Source of the DNA: a bacterium
GTDB lineage: Bacteria > JAMCPX01
Direction: 5' to 3'
Assembly (NCBI GenBank): GCA_027364825.1
Contig: DAHXOM010000177.1
Location: forward strand, 1 to 5,518
DNA: 5,518 bases
Part shown: piece by piece, positions 4,021 to 5,518 of the stretch
Layout: the number at the start of each line of letters is the position of its first letter
Position numbering within the stretch: the first letter of the stretch is position 1
Notes under the pieces: generated by a model
The model's database searches: none
What the model was told of the DNA's origin: nothing
What the model saw: the letters and a program-made list of their open reading frames with translations, nothing else
Program-made: the position numbers and the translations under genes

Positions 4021-5518
4021 TTACCGGTCAAATAGTTTATAAACATTGAATCCGCTCACAAACTTCATGTTAAACGAGTTAAGATCAAGCAAGGTGATAA
4101 ATCCCAACGGTTGATCGTGCGATATGTAGAGCGTGTTGTTGCTCATACCCATGGTATCCGGCATCGGGGGTATCGTAAGAAAGCCGGATAGGCCTGATGT
4201 CAGATCATAATAGATGAGCTCATTTTGGTTGTTCAGCGTCATCAATAACAGATCATCCCCTCCCTGGTTTTTGGCAAACAGGACCGAAGACGGTGCTTCC
4301 TTAATATAAAACGGATTGACATCCTGGGTGTCCACATTGATAAGCGATACGGGGTATGCGGCATTGGGCAGGCTTGATGCATTGTGCAGAACAACAGCTG
4401 TTGCAGGATCATCCGGTGCAAACATTATGGACTTCACCGGTGCGATGAGCCCCCCGTACACAGTCGTCGAGGTAATACCGTTTTTGATCTTCAGATACGT
4501 TATGGACTCCGAAATGCTCGCGGGCGCATAGAGAAGTGCCGAGTACGTTGTGTCCGATACCGTGCACATACCGGCTGTGCATGAGAATGACGTCGCTGCC
4601 GCACTTACCGGTGTTGTAAGCGACACCGGTACCTCGGATACCGTCACGTTTCTGTGGTCGAAGTTCAGGATACTGACACTGTCGGATCCCTGATCCACGA
4701 TTAACCCTATGTTCCCGTCGGGATACAAGCTGATGCCGGCAGGCTGGTCCTCGGTAAAGACATTCATGATCGACGGCACCATGAGATTTACGGCGTAGAC
4801 CGCATTCTCCGCGTATGAGCGTATGAGTGCAATGTCGCCCTGCGGTGTGATAACGACCTGGTCCGGTACGACAATAACCGACGGGTCGGGCCACAGTTCG
4901 ATGTAATGACTGTTCGACGGGGATGCTGTGGTAACGACAAAACAGCGGGTGTTCGAGATCACGATGAACTTATCGCCTGAAGGCGTAAAAACAACCTCCT
5001 GCGGTGCGCCCCCGCCTATGCTCAGCGTAATCGTGTCATCCGTTGCTGTCGTAAGGTTGACGATAGAAAAGGTGTTAAATACCAGGATACCGCTGAAGCT
5101 CGCTTCTTCTCCGGGTATGTAATTGTGATACACGACGGCATGCGTGCCGTCCGGCGAGATGACCATATCGTTCAGGTTGTCGGCTATCGTTTTCTTCACA
5201 ACGCTGCTGCCTATCAGATAAACGGTGCTCTGTGAAGGGTTCAATACCGCAACGCCGCCCGATGGCGGAGTGCTGTTGCTTGTCCCGCTCAAGAGGCGCA
5301 TCGATGGTGTGAACGGCAGGATCATGTTCGCACCCGAGCCGACGCTGTAGGTCGTAAGGTCCAGGGTGTTCATGTCTATCCCGGTAACAATGCCCCACTG
5401 CTGGCTGAGCACATAGAGATTATTGCCGGAGCTGGTCAACAGAAACGATGAAGCAGGCTGGAGCGATGTATTGCCCCCGCAAGATGTTACGGCCAGTATG
5501 AGCGCTATGATATATAAT
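4021..5518 (-). CDS. Beta-propeller lipoprotein, N-terminus beyond window
   Basis: The frame stays open to the window edge, giving at least 498 visible codons. The first residues, LYIIALILAVTSCGGN, are a lipoprotein signal peptide core with lipobox V-T-S-C (visible residues 10-13, Cys codon at 5481-5479). Lipid attachment there is predicted, and Gly at +2 favours the outer membrane if Lol rules apply. A TTG at 5439 could start a shorter frame but would remove this signal, so it is very unlikely to be the start. Only the positively charged first residues should be missing. The mature part is built of recurring propeller-like blades of the form V-x-x-S/T-P-x-G-x-x-x-x-V: MVISPDGTHAVV, VVFTPSGDKFIVI, VVITPQGDIALI, ISLYPDGNIGLIV, IMFAPDDPATAVV. 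These resemble YVTN/lactonase-like seven-bladed propellers. No heme motif or obvious catalytic set is visible, and two Cys sit close together in CTAGMC. It is the first visible gene of the three-gene operon, with a role in binding or scaffolding inferred only. Confidence 0.82.
   Translation of the reverse strand, partial: LYIIALILAVTSCGGNTSLQPASSFLLTSSGNNLYVLSQQWGIVTGIDMNTLDLTTYSVGSGANMILPFTPSMRLLSGTSNSTPPSGGVAVLNPSQSTVYLIGSSVVKKTIADNLNDMVISPDGTHAVVYHNYIPGEEASFSGILVFNTFSIVNLTTATDDTITLSIGGGAPQEVVFTPSGDKFIVISNTRCFVVTTASPSNSHYIELWPDPSVIVVPDQVVITPQGDIALIRSYAENAVYAVNLMVPSIMNVFTEDQPAGISLYPDGNIGLIVDQGSDSVSILNFDHRNVTVSEVPVSLTTPVSAAATSFSCTAGMCTVSDTTYSALLYAPASISESITYLKIKNGITSTTVYGGLIAPVKSIMFAPDDPATAVVLHNASSLPNAAYPVSLINVDTQDVNPFYIKEAPSSVLFAKNQGGDDLLLMTLNNQNELIYYDLTSGLSGFLTIPPMPDTMGMSNNTLYISHDQPLGFITLLDLNSFNMKFVSGFNVYKLFDR
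4606..4631. repeat. Intragenic inverted repeat in the propeller gene
   Basis: The arms 4606-4614 and 4623-4631 are a perfect nine-base inverted repeat containing ACCGGTGT and ACACCGGT, with an eight-base spacer. On the plus strand two further inner pairs (one G-T wobble) would reduce the loop to TAAG. It falls inside the coding region and could form an mRNA hairpin, or merely reflect the repeated codons of the nearby residues PVSLTTPVS. Confidence 0.4.

Noticed and set aside
4409..4894. A 161-codon minus-strand frame within the propeller gene
   Set aside because: It is a frame-shifted reading of the propeller gene, rich in Arg, Gly and His, without domain features.
1..5518. CRISPR array, tRNA or rRNA gene, insertion sequence or attachment site
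   Set aside because: No regularly spaced repeats, cloverleaf-like sequence, transposase signature or terminal inverted repeats were seen by eye on either strand.

Overview
The window reads as accessory DNA from a Gram-negative bacterium. The evidence is an outer-membrane beta-barrel ending in Phe, a lipobox-bearing lipoprotein, a periplasmic c-type cytochrome and a DipZ-type thiol-disulfide transporter. The chimeric DipZ, the diheme peroxidase and the hicBA pair would suit an anaerobic or microaerophilic Desulfobacterota or Nitrospirota lineage. That placement is inference from protein flavour only, as no marker gene is present.

Layout from left to right. (1) Positions 1-318, minus strand: a toxin-antitoxin pair in the order hicB then hicA. 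Only the first 32 codons of hicA lie inside the window, and it appears to start at a TTG overlapping the end of hicB. (2) Positions 319-558: a 240-bp spacer between divergent genes, with a possible weak hicB promoter, a small perfect inverted repeat, and a minus-strand open frame that may be a gene remnant. (3) Positions 559-2193, plus strand: dipZ, a CcdA-like membrane domain fused to a periplasmic thioredoxin-like domain and a C-terminal beta domain. (4) Positions 2230-5518, minus strand: a tight three-gene operon transcribed right to left. It encodes a beta-propeller lipoprotein (5' end outside the window), an outer-membrane beta-barrel, and a secreted diheme cytochrome c peroxidase-family protein. 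Gene gaps are 6 and 9 bp, with the ribosome-binding sites touching the upstream stop codons.

How the genes may work together. The three minus-strand products are all predicted to be exported and probably form one envelope module: an outer-membrane-anchored propeller, a small barrel and a periplasmic diheme protein. DipZ is encoded convergently 36 bp away and moves reducing equivalents from the cytoplasm to periplasmic thiols. Such reduction is needed before heme is attached to CXXCH motifs, so it could support maturation of the diheme protein; this link is inference. The most notable point is that the diheme protein keeps both heme-binding motifs, the inter-heme Trp and the probable Met ligand, but lacks the His and Glu used at the peroxidatic heme of classical bacterial enzymes. 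It may therefore not be a conventional hydrogen peroxide scavenger. The barrel and propeller have no assigned function.
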